DNA from: Nocardioides daejeonensis
GTDB lineage: Bacteria > Actinomycetota > Actinomycetes > Propionibacteriales > Nocardioidaceae
DNA length: 64,000 bases
Direction of reading: 5' to 3'
NCBI RefSeq assembly: GCF_003194585.1
Contig: NZ_QHKZ01000004.1
Span: 186,001 to 250,000 of the forward strand
Below, in pieces: positions 17,288 through 25,436 of this stretch. Each line of letters opens with the position of its first letter. Positions within the stretch are counted from its first letter, which is position 1. The translations under genes and the position numbers were made by a program. The notes under the pieces were generated by a model. It made no database searches. It had not been told where the DNA came from and saw only the letters and a program-made list of their open reading frames with translations.

Positions 17288-19021
17288 TCAATCTGCCTTC
17301 GGGGACGTCGCGGCGTAGCCGCGCTGAACGTGTACGTCGAGGAACGCCCGCCCCCCTGCACGCACGATCGCTACGGCCTCGCGAAGCGTTTCGGCAAGGC
17401 TTGCGGCGTCCGTGTGGGGACCGAACGAGGTGAATCCCTGGGCGCGAGCCAACCCGGCCAGGTCGGGCGCCGGATCGTCGATGCGGAGTCCGATGTGGGC
17501 GTTGGCTTGCGGCCGTCCGCGGGTGATCGCAACGGCGGACTGGTGGATCTCGTCGTTGTAGTAGGACGAGTTGTTGCCGACGACGACGAGAAGCGGGATG
17601 TCGTGGTGAGCTGCGGTCCAAAGTGCGGTCGCACCCATAAGGAAGTCGCCGTCACCGAGCACCGCCACGGGCAGTCGGTCGCTCCCGCGTAGCGCGAGCG
17701 CTGCGCCGACAGCCATACCCGGACCACCGCCGACGCCGCCGCCCCCGTCGCCGCCCAGGTAGTCGAGCGGGTCCCTCAGCGGCCATTGGCTGAAGTCCCA
17801 GCCAAACGGAACTCGGATCAGCGTGACCGGTTGGTCGGCGGTCGCTGCGCGCAGGGAGTGCTGGAGGAAAGTGTTCGTGATGTGGGAGGGCAACTCGCCG
17901 TCCCATGAAGGTTCCGCCGGGCCCGCTGCTGGGGTCGCAGCCGCACCGGTGAACCCCATGAGATCCAGGAGCTCGGCAACCGCCAGGTCCGGACTGGTGG
18001 TCAGGGTGATGTCGACTTCGGGTGGCGTGAAGTCGAGTTTGTTCGCGCCGTTGGCCAACAAGTGCTCGAGGCTGACGTGGACGATCGTGCGTGGCTTGGT
18101 CTGGTCGAATGAGACGGTTTGCAGCGTGCCGCCGAGATCGAGCCAGTCTAGGCTGAGGATCACGTCTGCCTCGGCAAGCAGCGCTTGGTCGGCTGGGCTG
18201 AGCTTGAAGGAGGGCAGCCCGGTGTGGGCCGGATGGTCGGTCGGGAACGCTGCGCCGAGTTTGTGGTGCGTGATGACTCGCGCGCCCAAGCCTTCGACCA
18301 GCCGGATCCGGCGCTCCCAGTCCTGCTGGTCGCGACTGACTCTGCCTGCGAGTACTACGACGCGTGCGGCAGCTCGTAACGCCTGCGCAGCGGCGGCGAG
18401 TTCGTGTGTAGCCGCGCACGGAGCGGAATAGGGGGCAAGCTTCGGGAAGGTGATCGTCGCGGGATCGATCTCGGTCTCCTGAGCGGCTACGTCGAGTCCG
18501 ATAAAGGTCGGCGCAGTGGGTGCTGCGCAGGTGAGCTGGTAGCCACGCAGGATGGAGGAGACGGCGGCCCCTGGAGAGGACGCGTGGTCGTCCCACTTCA
18601 CGAATCCGCGGATGAGTGAGCCCAAGTCTGCTGCTGTATGCAACCAGTCGATCCAGGGGCGCCGTCGGGTGGCGTCCGCCGGGCCATCGGCGCCGATAAG
18701 AAGCACGGGGGTGCGGTCGGCATAGGCGTTGAAGACCGCCATGGAGGCGTGCATCAGTCCGACGTTGCTGTGCACGACGGCGGCAAGTGGTCGGCCAGCG
18801 ACTTTGGCGTAGCCGTGGGCGATCGCGACCGCGTGCTCTTCATGGAGGCAGAGGAGCATCTCCGGGTCGCTGTTGCCGAGGAGGTTGACCAGGCTGTCGT
18901 GCAGTCCGCGAAAACTCGCGCCAGGGGTGAGCGTGAGGTAGGGGACGCCGGTCTCTCGGATGGCAAGTGCCATGGCGTCGCTGCCCCAGGTGGACGGTCC
19001 TGCTTCAGAGGTGAGGGTCAT
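17288..19021 (-). CDS. Thiamine-diphosphate enzyme, 2-oxo acid decarboxylase / acetolactate-synthase-like (A)
   Basis: A 577-residue ThDP enzyme. The ylide-activating Glu is in LHEEHAVAIAHGYAKV near residue 61, and the Mg/diphosphate motif is GDGDFLMG through VVVGNN near residues 450-480. A Gly-rich stretch GGDGGGGVGGGPGM precedes it. The sequence is closer to benzoylformate-decarboxylase and ALS-like catabolic enzymes than to biosynthetic IlvB. It is first in an operon with the downstream aldehyde dehydrogenase. It is one of two ThDP enzymes in the island, and they differ throughout, so they are not recent duplicates. Inferred role: decarboxylation of a 2-oxo acid to an aldehyde. Confidence 0.85.
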   Translation of the reverse strand: MTLTSEAGPSTWGSDAMALAIRETGVPYLTLTPGASFRGLHDSLVNLLGNSDPEMLLCLHEEHAVAIAHGYAKVAGRPLAAVVHSNVGLMHASMAVFNAYADRTPVLLIGADGPADATRRRPWIDWLHTAADLGSLIRGFVKWDDHASSPGAAVSSILRGYQLTCAAPTAPTFIGLDVAAQETEIDPATITFPKLAPYSAPCAATHELAAAAQALRAAARVVVLAGRVSRDQQDWERRIRLVEGLGARVITHHKLGAAFPTDHPAHTGLPSFKLSPADQALLAEADVILSLDWLDLGGTLQTVSFDQTKPRTIVHVSLEHLLANGANKLDFTPPEVDITLTTSPDLAVAELLDLMGFTGAAATPAAGPAEPSWDGELPSHITNTFLQHSLRAATADQPVTLIRVPFGWDFSQWPLRDPLDYLGGDGGGGVGGGPGMAVGAALALRGSDRLPVAVLGDGDFLMGATALWTAAHHDIPLLVVVGNNSSYYNDEIHQSAVAITRGRPQANAHIGLRIDDPAPDLAGLARAQGFTSFGPHTDAASLAETLREAVAIVRAGGRAFLDVHVQRGYAATSPKAD

Positions 19022-19040
19022 GTTGGATCAGATCCCTTCT

Positions 19041-19059
19041 AATGTAGACAATATGTAAT
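19041..19059. promoter_or_regulatory. Island operator 2 (GntR-type inverted repeat)
   Basis: AATGTAG-ACAAT-ATGTAAT, matching the consensus half-site ATTGTAT at 5 of 7 positions on each side with the same 5-bp spacer. It ends 20 bp before the ATG of the ThDP enzyme gene, where it would block the ThDP-aldehyde dehydrogenase operon. A -10-like TACATT lies within it on the minus strand. Confidence 0.55.
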
Positions 19060-19084
19060 TACGCCGGGCAGGGCCGCCTCTGGA

Positions 19085-20329
19085 TTAGACCGTCTTCGCT
19101 CGCGGTCCACGGGTCTCCTGTGCAACGAGAGCGAACGCTGCGACCGCCGCCAGCATTACTGCGGCCATGACGATGACAGCGACGCGATGGTTTCCGTGGT
19201 CGACGAGGAAGCCCAGCGTGACGGGTCCGACTACTGCGGCCAGATCGCCGCACGTTCGGTAGAAGCCGAGTGCCCGACCTCGTGCTGTGGGCGGCGCGAT
19301 GTCGACAACATACGCCGAGGGCACCGGGGCGGAGACCGCCATCGCGACGCCGGCCACCAGGGTGACGAGGGTGAAGAGCCACACGCTGTCGTCGGCGGCG
19401 TAGAGCGGGAAGGTGACGGTGGCAATCAGGATGCCGGGCACGATCACGCGTTTGCGGCCGCGGCGGTCCGACATGCCTCCTACGAAAGGGAGCAGGGCGA
19501 AGTTGAGGAGCGTCACGAGCCCGAGGAGCACCCCCATATGCGCAACCGAAATGCCGACGATGGTGTATCCGATCAGGGGCACGATCGACTGAACGCCGCC
19601 GAAGCGATGCAAGAAGATGGAGAAGCCGATCCCACACACTGCGAGGTAGTTGCGATCGGTGAGTAGGCGCCACGTGGAGACCGCATGAGCGTCGGGAACC
19701 TCGTCGGCAGGTTTCTGGTGGAGTCGGTCGTTGGGCACTGCGAGCAGTGTCCGGGCGCCGACGAGGCAGACCGCGATGGCGAACAATCCGCAGGCCAGGA
19801 AGGGGGCTCGGTTGCCGAAGAAGGCTGCGACCAGGCCACCGATTGCGGGTCCGAGACCGCTCGCGCTGAGCTGGACCCCTTGCATCACCGACAGTGCGTG
19901 CCCCCGCCGCTCCTCATCGGCGAGGGTGGCGACGAGAACCGTGCCGGAGGTCAGCGCGACCCCGCCTGCCACACCAGCCAGGAAACGCAGCACCAGGAGG
20001 ACGTCGAGATTCGGCGCGAAGGCGATTGCGAACTGCGACGCGGTGACGCCACCCATGCCCGCGAACATCAGCCAGCGAGGGTCGAGGCGGTCGCTCAAGA
20101 TGCCGGCCGGTACGTTTACGAGCAGTCGGCCGAGACCGAAGACTGCGACCGCCAGGCCGATCGCGGTCGCGTTAGCCCCCATGTCGTCGGCCAGTGCGGG
20201 TAGAACCGGAATCACGATCGTCCACGCACTTTGCGCCGCTGCCACGCAGAAGCAGGCGACGAGGACGGCCGGTTCCATACGCGGACGCCCGTCGTCGCGT
20301 TTGCGGCGGCGCAGACCTGCTCCGGCCAT
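19085..20329 (-). CDS. Major facilitator superfamily transporter
   Basis: A 12-helix MFS transporter of 414 residues from ATG 20329, chosen because GAAGGAGAAGCG directly precedes it; ATG 20359 would add ten residues without a ribosome site. MFS loops are visible: GILSDRLDPRW after helix 2, and GGMSDRRGRKRVIV between helices 8 and 9. It is divergent from ubiD across island operator 3, so substrate or product transport for the island pathway is likely. The direction of transport is unknown; a separate ABC importer is also present. Confidence 0.85.
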   Translation of the reverse strand: MAGAGLRRRKRDDGRPRMEPAVLVACFCVAAAQSAWTIVIPVLPALADDMGANATAIGLAVAVFGLGRLLVNVPAGILSDRLDPRWLMFAGMGGVTASQFAIAFAPNLDVLLVLRFLAGVAGGVALTSGTVLVATLADEERRGHALSVMQGVQLSASGLGPAIGGLVAAFFGNRAPFLACGLFAIAVCLVGARTLLAVPNDRLHQKPADEVPDAHAVSTWRLLTDRNYLAVCGIGFSIFLHRFGGVQSIVPLIGYTIVGISVAHMGVLLGLVTLLNFALLPFVGGMSDRRGRKRVIVPGILIATVTFPLYAADDSVWLFTLVTLVAGVAMAVSAPVPSAYVVDIAPPTARGRALGFYRTCGDLAAVVGPVTLGFLVDHGNHRVAVIVMAAVMLAAVAAFALVAQETRGPRAKTV

Positions 20330-20435
20330 CGCTTCTCCTTCGTTGAGCGTGGCTGCCATGCTCGATCTGCTGGGTGTCTCCGGGGCCGGGACGCCGCGGG
20401 TCAGCCAGCGCTGTCGACCCGAGCGATCCTAGACG

Positions 20436-20454
20436 ATTGTATTAGATATATGTA
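20436..20454. promoter_or_regulatory. Island operator 3 (GntR-type inverted repeat)
   Basis: ATTGTAT-TAGAT-ATATGTA: the left half-site is identical to the consensus, the right half is degenerate. It sits between the divergent MFS (start 20329) and ubiD (start 20545) genes. Confidence 0.55.
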
Positions 20455-20544
20455 GTGTGGATCGCGCGCCGCGCCGGCGCTACCAAGACCGACGACGCTC
20501 AAGCGGTCCCCGTGACCACGACGTCAGAAGACAGGAGGGGGCAC

Positions 20545-21987
20545 ATGCCGATCGAATACCGCGGCTTGCGCGACTGGCTGGAAGCAGTCGATGAGATGGG
20601 GGAGTTGTCGCGTGTCAGCGGGGCCCACTGGGACCGCGAGATCGGCGGTCTGGCCGCGCTGCAGGAGCGGCGACTTGGTCAAGAGGCGCTGATTTTCGAT
20701 CAGGTGCCCGATCACGACCCGAGTTTCAGGGTGCTGACCAACACCATGATGTCGAACCGTCGCATCGCCTACACCTTCGGCGCGCCGGTCGACTCTACTG
20801 GCGTCGAGTTGGTCCAGCACTGGCGTCGGGTGGTCAGCAAACTTCCGACGATGCCGGTCAAGCAAGTCGAGGATGGCCCAGTCAACGAGAACATCATGCG
20901 TGGTGAAGACGTGGATGTCTTGAAGTTCCCCACCCCTCGCTGGCATGAGGAGGACGGCGGCCGATACATCGGGACTGGTTGCGTCGTCATCATGAACGAT
21001 CCGGATTCCGAATGGGTCAATCTCGGGTGCTACCGCGTGATGGTCCACGACGAGAAGACCGTCGGTCTCTACATCTCTCCCGGGAAGCATGGCAGGCTCA
21101 TTCGTGAGCGCTATTGGGACAAGGGCAAGCCCTGCCCGGTGGCTGTCGCCGTTGGCCAGGACCCGTTGCTGACCACATTGGCCGGTATCGAGGTGCCCTA
21201 TGGGGTCAGTGAATTCGAGGTCGCTGGCGGGTTGCGCGGTGCGCCCACGGAGGTCATCACCAGCGACGTGACGGGCCTGCCGATTCCCGCTCATGCCGAG
21301 ATCGTGTTGGAGGGCTTCCTCTACCCCGACGACATGATGGACGAAGGTCCGTTCGGCGAGTGGACCGGCTATTACGCCGGCGGACGTGAACCGGCTCCGG
21401 TCATGCGGGTGGAGGCGATCAGGCACCGCAATGATCCAATCCTTTATGGCGCCCTGACCGGTCGTTCGCCCGCGGATGCCGCCTACTATCGGGGCCTGTT
21501 GCGCTCGGCGATGATCTGGGATCAGGTCGAAGGTGCGGGACTTCCTGGCATTAAAGGTGTCTGGGTCCACGAGGCCAGCGGCGCGCGCCTGTGGGTGACG
21601 TTGTCCGTCGAGCAGATGTTTGCCGGGCACGCTCAGCAGGTTGGGATGGTCGCCAGCCAATGCCACGCAGGCAGTTATGCCAACCGGTTCGTCGTGGTGG
21701 TCGACGACGACATTGACCCGGCCAACAACAATGACGTCATCTGGGCGATGAGCACGCGCATGGACCCGGCTACCGACATGACGACGATCACCGGGGCGTG
21801 GAGTACGCCTCTGGACCCGATGTCCTATCCACGCGACAACCCGCGTTATAACAACCGGGTCGTCATCGATGCGACGAAGCCGTGGACTCGACTCTCGACC
21901 TTCCCGAAGACGGTCGAACCGCCGCCTGAGTACCAAGCTGAGTTGATCGAGAAGTGGGGTGACCACTTGCCCGGGATCAGGCCGTGA
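20545..21987 (+). CDS. UbiD-family prenyl-FMN-dependent (de)carboxylase
   Basis: A 480-residue UbiD-family enzyme, reversible decarboxylase of aromatic, heteroaromatic or unsaturated acids. The catalytic Arg-Glu-Glu triad of the family is recognisable: Arg164 in NLGCYR (with Asn159 five residues earlier), and Glu267 and Glu272 in EGPFGEW. GGAGGGGG precedes ATG 20545 at good distance; an upstream frame crosses the operator region. The cofactor would come from UbiX encoded 2 kb downstream. The role is catabolic rather than ubiquinone synthesis, because actinomycetes use menaquinone and the genes share the island operator. An N-heteroaromatic carboxylate is proposed as substrate. Confidence 0.92.
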   Translation: MPIEYRGLRDWLEAVDEMGELSRVSGAHWDREIGGLAALQERRLGQEALIFDQVPDHDPSFRVLTNTMMSNRRIAYTFGAPVDSTGVELVQHWRRVVSKLPTMPVKQVEDGPVNENIMRGEDVDVLKFPTPRWHEEDGGRYIGTGCVVIMNDPDSEWVNLGCYRVMVHDEKTVGLYISPGKHGRLIRERYWDKGKPCPVAVAVGQDPLLTTLAGIEVPYGVSEFEVAGGLRGAPTEVITSDVTGLPIPAHAEIVLEGFLYPDDMMDEGPFGEWTGYYAGGREPAPVMRVEAIRHRNDPILYGALTGRSPADAAYYRGLLRSAMIWDQVEGAGLPGIKGVWVHEASGARLWVTLSVEQMFAGHAQQVGMVASQCHAGSYANRFVVVVDDDIDPANNNDVIWAMSTRMDPATDMTTITGAWSTPLDPMSYPRDNPRYNNRVVIDATKPWTRLSTFPKTVEPPPEYQAELIEKWGDHLPGIRP

Positions 21988-22043
21988 GGGACGCCGCCTG
22001 ATTCTTCGGGATCAGCCCACGGCGCTGGCGGTTCCTGCCGAGT

Positions 22044-22496
22044 TCAGAGGAGCTTGAGGTGTTCGACCTGCCGGTGCCAGCGAGCCAGTGTTTGGTCGAG
22101 ATCGCCGCGCAGCTCAAAGGTGACCCCCGAGACGAGCGTTGCATAGGCAGCGCGATCCTGACGTGCCTCGACCACCTCGGTGGTGAAGCAGGTGATCCCG
22201 TCCGAGTCGCCGAGGTGTTCCGAGCGCACGTGCAGGCGGATCTGGTGGGCCGCCCCTCCCCTCACCACGCTTAGCAGGCCATGGCGGGACACGGATAGCG
22301 CGCGACGGGATCCGGTACCCCTGTGGAGGGCCAGGTTGATCCGGGTCGGGGAAGGGGCGTAGACCTCGCCAATGCCGAGCATGGCGAGGTGTGGCAGGTG
22401 CTCCTCGTCGACCGTGGCGAGCAGGAACGTCTCGCCGCACGCATCATCGACGTGGTCGCCGTTGAAAAGCTCCGTCAGCTCGGTGGGCAGGCTCAC
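22044..22496 (-). CDS. Pyridoxamine-phosphate-oxidase-like (split-barrel flavin) protein
   Basis: A 150-residue protein beginning at a GTG that overlaps the gntR stop (GTGA). Motifs such as TFLLATVDEEHLPHLAMLG, RINLALHRGTGSRRALSV and GVTFELRGDLDQTL fit the FMN/F420 split-barrel fold of the PNPOx superfamily. The assignment is by pattern and not certain. Within the island it could be a flavin reductase for the luciferase-like protein or an F420-dependent reductase. It ends 57 bp from the convergent ubiD; only a weak hairpin (21998-22015) lies between. Confidence 0.6.
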   Translation of the reverse strand: MSLPTELTELFNGDHVDDACGETFLLATVDEEHLPHLAMLGIGEVYAPSPTRINLALHRGTGSRRALSVSRHGLLSVVRGGAAHQIRLHVRSEHLGDSDGITCFTTEVVEARQDRAAYATLVSGVTFELRGDLDQTLARWHRQVEHLKLL

Positions 22497-23185
22497 GTTT
22501 CGGCCGTCTCCTGGTCCTTCTCCAACATCAGCCGCAGGCTGGTTACGGTTCCGGCTCTGTGTTCGGCGAGGAGGGCGACCACCTGCTCGGTCTCCCGAGC
22601 AAGGACTGCCTTGAGGATCGCGCGATGCTCGTTATCGACTTTCTCGCGATGCTCCCGAGCCACGAAGTACACCGAGCGGTAGGGGTCGGTCGAGTCCCAG
22701 AGTTGCCGGATGATCCGCACCAGTCGGGACATCCCGCACGGCTCGATCATGGCGAAGTGAAACCGGCGGTTGGCAGCTGTGAGCATGACGATGTCGTCGA
22801 ACTTGTTGGCCTCTTCGGTGTCGAGGAGGGCAGCCTCAAGGCGCTCGTCGTCTTCCGGGGTCATCTGGGGAATGGCGTGGCGGACCGCCTCGGCCTCCAG
22901 CACGTTTCGGATGTGATAGACCTCGATGAGTTCCGCGATGTCGAGTTCGGTGACGAAGTAACCGCGGTGAGGTTCGTAGGAGATCTGCCCTTCGCCCTCG
23001 AGCATCTTCAGAGCCTCGCGGACCGGGACCCGACTCACTCCGAACTGCTCGGCAACCTTGTCCTGCAGAATCTGGGTGCCGGGAGACAGTTCGCCGCTGA
23101 TGATCGCCCTACGTAACTCTGTCGCCACCGCCTCTTGGGCGGTAGGAGGTCGCCGGAAACCGTTTGTGCGATCAGACTTGGCCAT
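22493..23185 (-). CDS. GntR-family regulator, FadR/FCD subfamily; presumed island regulator
   Basis: A 230-residue repressor. The winged-helix N-terminus reads AVATELRRAIISGELSPGT, then QDKVAEQFGVSRVPVREALK. The FCD ligand domain follows with metal-ligand positions Asn/His in ANRRFHFAM, His in NEHRAILKAV and His in LAEHRAGT, typical of metal-containing FCD pockets that bind small carboxylates. It is co-directional with coxG (88 bp upstream) and the PNPOx-like gene, so it would be autoregulated from island operator 4. It is the only regulator gene inside 13.3-39.3 kb and the natural owner of the six inverted repeats. Confidence 0.9.
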   Translation of the reverse strand: MAKSDRTNGFRRPPTAQEAVATELRRAIISGELSPGTQILQDKVAEQFGVSRVPVREALKMLEGEGQISYEPHRGYFVTELDIAELIEVYHIRNVLEAEAVRHAIPQMTPEDDERLEAALLDTEEANKFDDIVMLTAANRRFHFAMIEPCGMSRLVRIIRQLWDSTDPYRSVYFVAREHREKVDNEHRAILKAVLARETEQVVALLAEHRAGTVTSLRLMLEKDQETAET

Positions 23186-23273
23186 CGTTGATCAGATCCC
23201 CCAACGAGATGTGCTCGAGACCGATCCCTCTGTCGAGGCCGGCCAACCTTGTCAAAGAATACGACCTACGCGC

Positions 23274-23951
23274 TCAGCGCGGGTCCGTCGCCAGGTGAAC
23301 GATGATGGGTCGCACGCGCTTGGAGCCTGCCCATCTACCGATCAGTAGGCCGGCTGCAACGCCGAGCAGGCCGATGAGGACGGCAGGCAGGAGCGGGCGA
23401 ATCGGCGTCAGCAACGACCCACCAACATCGAAGGCATCGGTGCTCGGCGGGGCTGCGGCCGCGGTCGTTGGGCCGGGTTGGGCGGCGTCAGCGGCGGTGA
23501 GCTCGGTGACAGGAGCAAAACTGTGCTCCAGGTTCCTGGCGAAGGCATCCATCAGCTGCCGCAGGACGCCATCGGCCATGGAACTGCCGAACTGTGCGAG
23601 GCGCCCGGTGAGGTCGATGCTGCTGGTCAGCCGCACCACGGTGTGAGTGCTGTCGCGTTCTTCAGCCTGGCACGCCACGGTCAATCGCGCGTCCCCGTGG
23701 GCGCTACCGCCTGCTCCCTCGAGTACGAAGCCATGGGCTTCGTCATCGATGGTGCGGTACCGCGCCTTACCCCGGAAGGATGCGTTGAAGGCGCCCAACT
23801 TGATCCGGAACAATCCGTCGAACCAGCCGTCGGCGGACGAGTCCTGAATCTCTGCGCCAGGTAGAGCCGCGGCGACGCGACGCAGATCGGTCAGTGCGGG
23901 CCAGACGACGCGCATCGGCTGATCGATGACAAGCTCGTGGGAGTTGTCCAT
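23274..23951 (-). CDS. CoxG-like SRPBCC protein with C-terminal membrane anchor
   Basis: A 225-residue protein. Residues 1-145 are the CoxG/SRPBCC lipid-binding-fold domain (VWPALTDLRRVAAALPGAEI, GKARYRTIDDEAHGFVLEG). A Pro/Ala/Thr linker leads to one transmembrane helix at about residues 190-212 (LLPAVLIGLLGVAAGLLIG). CoxG proteins accompany molybdenum hydroxylases of the CO dehydrogenase superfamily and are implicated in membrane anchoring or quinone contact. Here the partner hydroxylase is 6 kb away under the same operator family. It is the first gene of a leftward coxG-gntR-PNPOx operon. Confidence 0.85.
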   Translation of the reverse strand: MDNSHELVIDQPMRVVWPALTDLRRVAAALPGAEIQDSSADGWFDGLFRIKLGAFNASFRGKARYRTIDDEAHGFVLEGAGGSAHGDARLTVACQAEERDSTHTVVRLTSSIDLTGRLAQFGSSMADGVLRQLMDAFARNLEHSFAPVTELTAADAAQPGPTTAAAAPPSTDAFDVGGSLLTPIRPLLPAVLIGLLGVAAGLLIGRWAGSKRVRPIIVHLATDPR

Positions 23952-23971
23952 GTCCTACCCCTCTAGAGTCG

Positions 23972-23990
23972 ATTGTATATATAATACACA
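23972..23990. promoter_or_regulatory. Island operator 4 (GntR-type inverted repeat overlapping -10 elements)
   Basis: ATTGTAT-ATATA-ATACACA: the left half is identical to the consensus and the inner 15 bp TGTAT-N5-ATACA is a perfect inverted repeat. A consensus TATAAT (23980-23985) lies inside it for ubiX, and TATTAT on the other strand for coxG, so repressor binding would block both promoters and autoregulate gntR. Confidence 0.7.
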
Positions 23991-24029
23991 CTCCCCCGTT
24001 CCTGTGGAATTCGAAAGAAGGCCGCTGCT

Positions 24030-24629
24030 GTGAGCCCTTCCCCTCAGAGGATCGTCGTCGCCATCACGGGTGCCAGTGGTGCCATCTACGGCATTCGCGC
24101 GCTGGAGATGTTGCGGGGGCGAGATGATGTCGAGGTCCATGCAGTGATCTCCCGCGGAGGTGGGCTGACCATCAGTCAGGAGACTGGGCGACGAGTGGCC
24201 GAAGTCGCGGCTCTCGCTGACGTCGTCCATCCGGCGGCGAATATCGGCGCCACCATTGCCTCGGGGTCGTTCCCCACGACGGGAATGCTCGTTGCGCCCT
24301 GTTCGATGCGCACGGTCGGAGCTATCGCCAACTCGCTCGCGGACAATCTTGTCGTCCGTGCCGCCGACGTGGCTCTGAAGGAGGGTCGGCCCTTGGTTCT
24401 GATGGTGCGCGAGACACCGCTGCATCGCGGTCATCTGCGCATCATGGCCGACGCGGCCGAGGCCGGCGCGATCATCGCGCCGCCTGTGCCTGCCTTCTAT
24501 CACCGGCCCGGCACGATCGAGGAGTTGGTTGACCACACGGTCGCCCGTGCTCTGGACCGGATCGTGCCCGGGCTGGGTGCGTCGGAAAGCTGGACAGGCC
24601 TCTCCGCTGGCAGCGATTCGTCCAGTTGA
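24030..24629 (+). CDS. ubiX: UbiX-family flavin prenyltransferase
   Basis: A 199-residue enzyme from GTG 24030 with AGAAGG upstream. UbiX proteins attach a dimethylallyl group to FMN to make the prenyl-FMN cofactor of UbiD. Visible motifs are the N-terminal FMN loop VVAITGASGAIYGI, the APCSMRTVGAIA segment, and the RETPLHRGHL loop with the dimethylallyl-phosphate-binding basic residues. Separation of this gene from ubiD by four leftward genes is unusual, but both sit behind the same operator type. The last 20 residues are a Ser-rich tail. Confidence 0.92.
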   Translation: MSPSPQRIVVAITGASGAIYGIRALEMLRGRDDVEVHAVISRGGGLTISQETGRRVAEVAALADVVHPAANIGATIASGSFPTTGMLVAPCSMRTVGAIANSLADNLVVRAADVALKEGRPLVLMVRETPLHRGHLRIMADAAEAGAIIAPPVPAFYHRPGTIEELVDHTVARALDRIVPGLGASESWTGLSAGSDSSS

Positions 24630-24695
24630 TCGGGTGAGTTCCCGGGTGCCTGCCGTGGGTCTGTCGAGCGGAAACCTGATTTCACCCTGAGAGCC

Positions 24696-24724
24696 TTGAC
24701 CTGTAACGCAGGTCACCTTAGGCT
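24696..24724 (+). promoter_or_regulatory. Sigma-70-type promoter of the importer / molybdenum hydroxylase operon with spacer palindrome
   Basis: TTGACC, a 17-bp spacer and TAGGCT form the best promoter of the window. A perfect 7-5-7 inverted repeat, TGACCTG-TAACG-CAGGTCA (24697-24715), covers the -35 and most of the spacer, a position suited to a second regulator. Island operator 5 follows the -10 by 8 bp and would cover the transcription start. Confidence 0.65.
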
Positions 24725-24732
24725 CAGTGCAG

Positions 24733-24751
24733 ATTGTATATTGGATGCAAT
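24733..24751. promoter_or_regulatory. Island operator 5 (GntR-type inverted repeat)
   Basis: ATTGTAT-ATTGG-ATGCAAT, the most symmetric copy: 6 of 7 base pairs of the dyad match and 13 of 14 positions fit the consensus. It lies just downstream of the promoter at 24696-24724 and 37 bp before the first gene of a nine-gene operon. Confidence 0.72.
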
Positions 24752-24788
24752 GGCCCCCTAAGCCGATGCTCCGAGCGAGGAGAGTCAG

Positions 24789-25436
24789 GTGCCACGAGAA
24801 CTGCCCGAACGACCAGATCGCTTAGCGCCAAGTGTGTGCGCGGTGATCGCGATCGACCTGCAGAACGACTTCTGCCATCCCCAGGGCTTGCAGGCGCGAC
24901 AGGGCCGTGACGTCTCGCGGGTTCAGGAACCCTTGCTTCGCGCGCAGAGCCTGATGGCGGAGGCTCGTCGATCCGGTGTCCCGGTCTACCTGGTCCAGAA
25001 CCAGCACTCAGCAGCGAGTGACAGTGCAGAGTGGCTCAACCGGCACCCTGATCCACATCGGGAGCAGTCCTGCCAGGTGGGTTCGTGGGGAGCGGACTTC
25101 TGTGGGTTCGCGCCAGTTGACGGTGACCACGTGGTACCCAAGACCCGGTACAGCGCCTTCATCAACACAACGTTGGCTAACGACCTTCGCTCTGCCGGAC
25201 GCACCTCATTGCTGTTCGCCGGCGTCACCACCGCCACCTGCGTGGAGAGTTCATTGCGCGACGCGGTTTGTCTGGATTTCCTGGCCACCTTGGTCGAGGA
25301 CTGCTGCGGCGCCTACACCGACGAAGCGCATCAGCGCGGCGTACGTGCTGTGACCGCAGGATTCGGTGAAGTCCGCAGCCTTGACGAAGTCATCCTCGCG
25401 TGGCGGGCGGCGGATGACGAGGGGAACGTAGCGTGA
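24789..25436 (+). CDS. Isochorismatase-like cysteine hydrolase (first copy)
   Basis: A 215-residue enzyme of the cysteine hydrolase superfamily (isochorismatase, nicotinamidase, maleamate and N-carbamoyl amide hydrolases). The Asp-Lys-Cys triad is visible: Asp in VIAIDLQNDF, Lys in VVPKTRYSAF and Cys in TTATCVESSLRDA. GAGGAGAG precedes GTG 24789. It heads the long rightward operon and overlaps the first ABC permease gene by GTGA. The genomic company suggests hydrolysis of an amide formed after ring opening; the substrate is not deducible. Confidence 0.85.
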   Translation: MPRELPERPDRLAPSVCAVIAIDLQNDFCHPQGLQARQGRDVSRVQEPLLRAQSLMAEARRSGVPVYLVQNQHSAASDSAEWLNRHPDPHREQSCQVGSWGADFCGFAPVDGDHVVPKTRYSAFINTTLANDLRSAGRTSLLFAGVTTATCVESSLRDAVCLDFLATLVEDCCGAYTDEAHQRGVRAVTAGFGEVRSLDEVILAWRAADDEGNVA

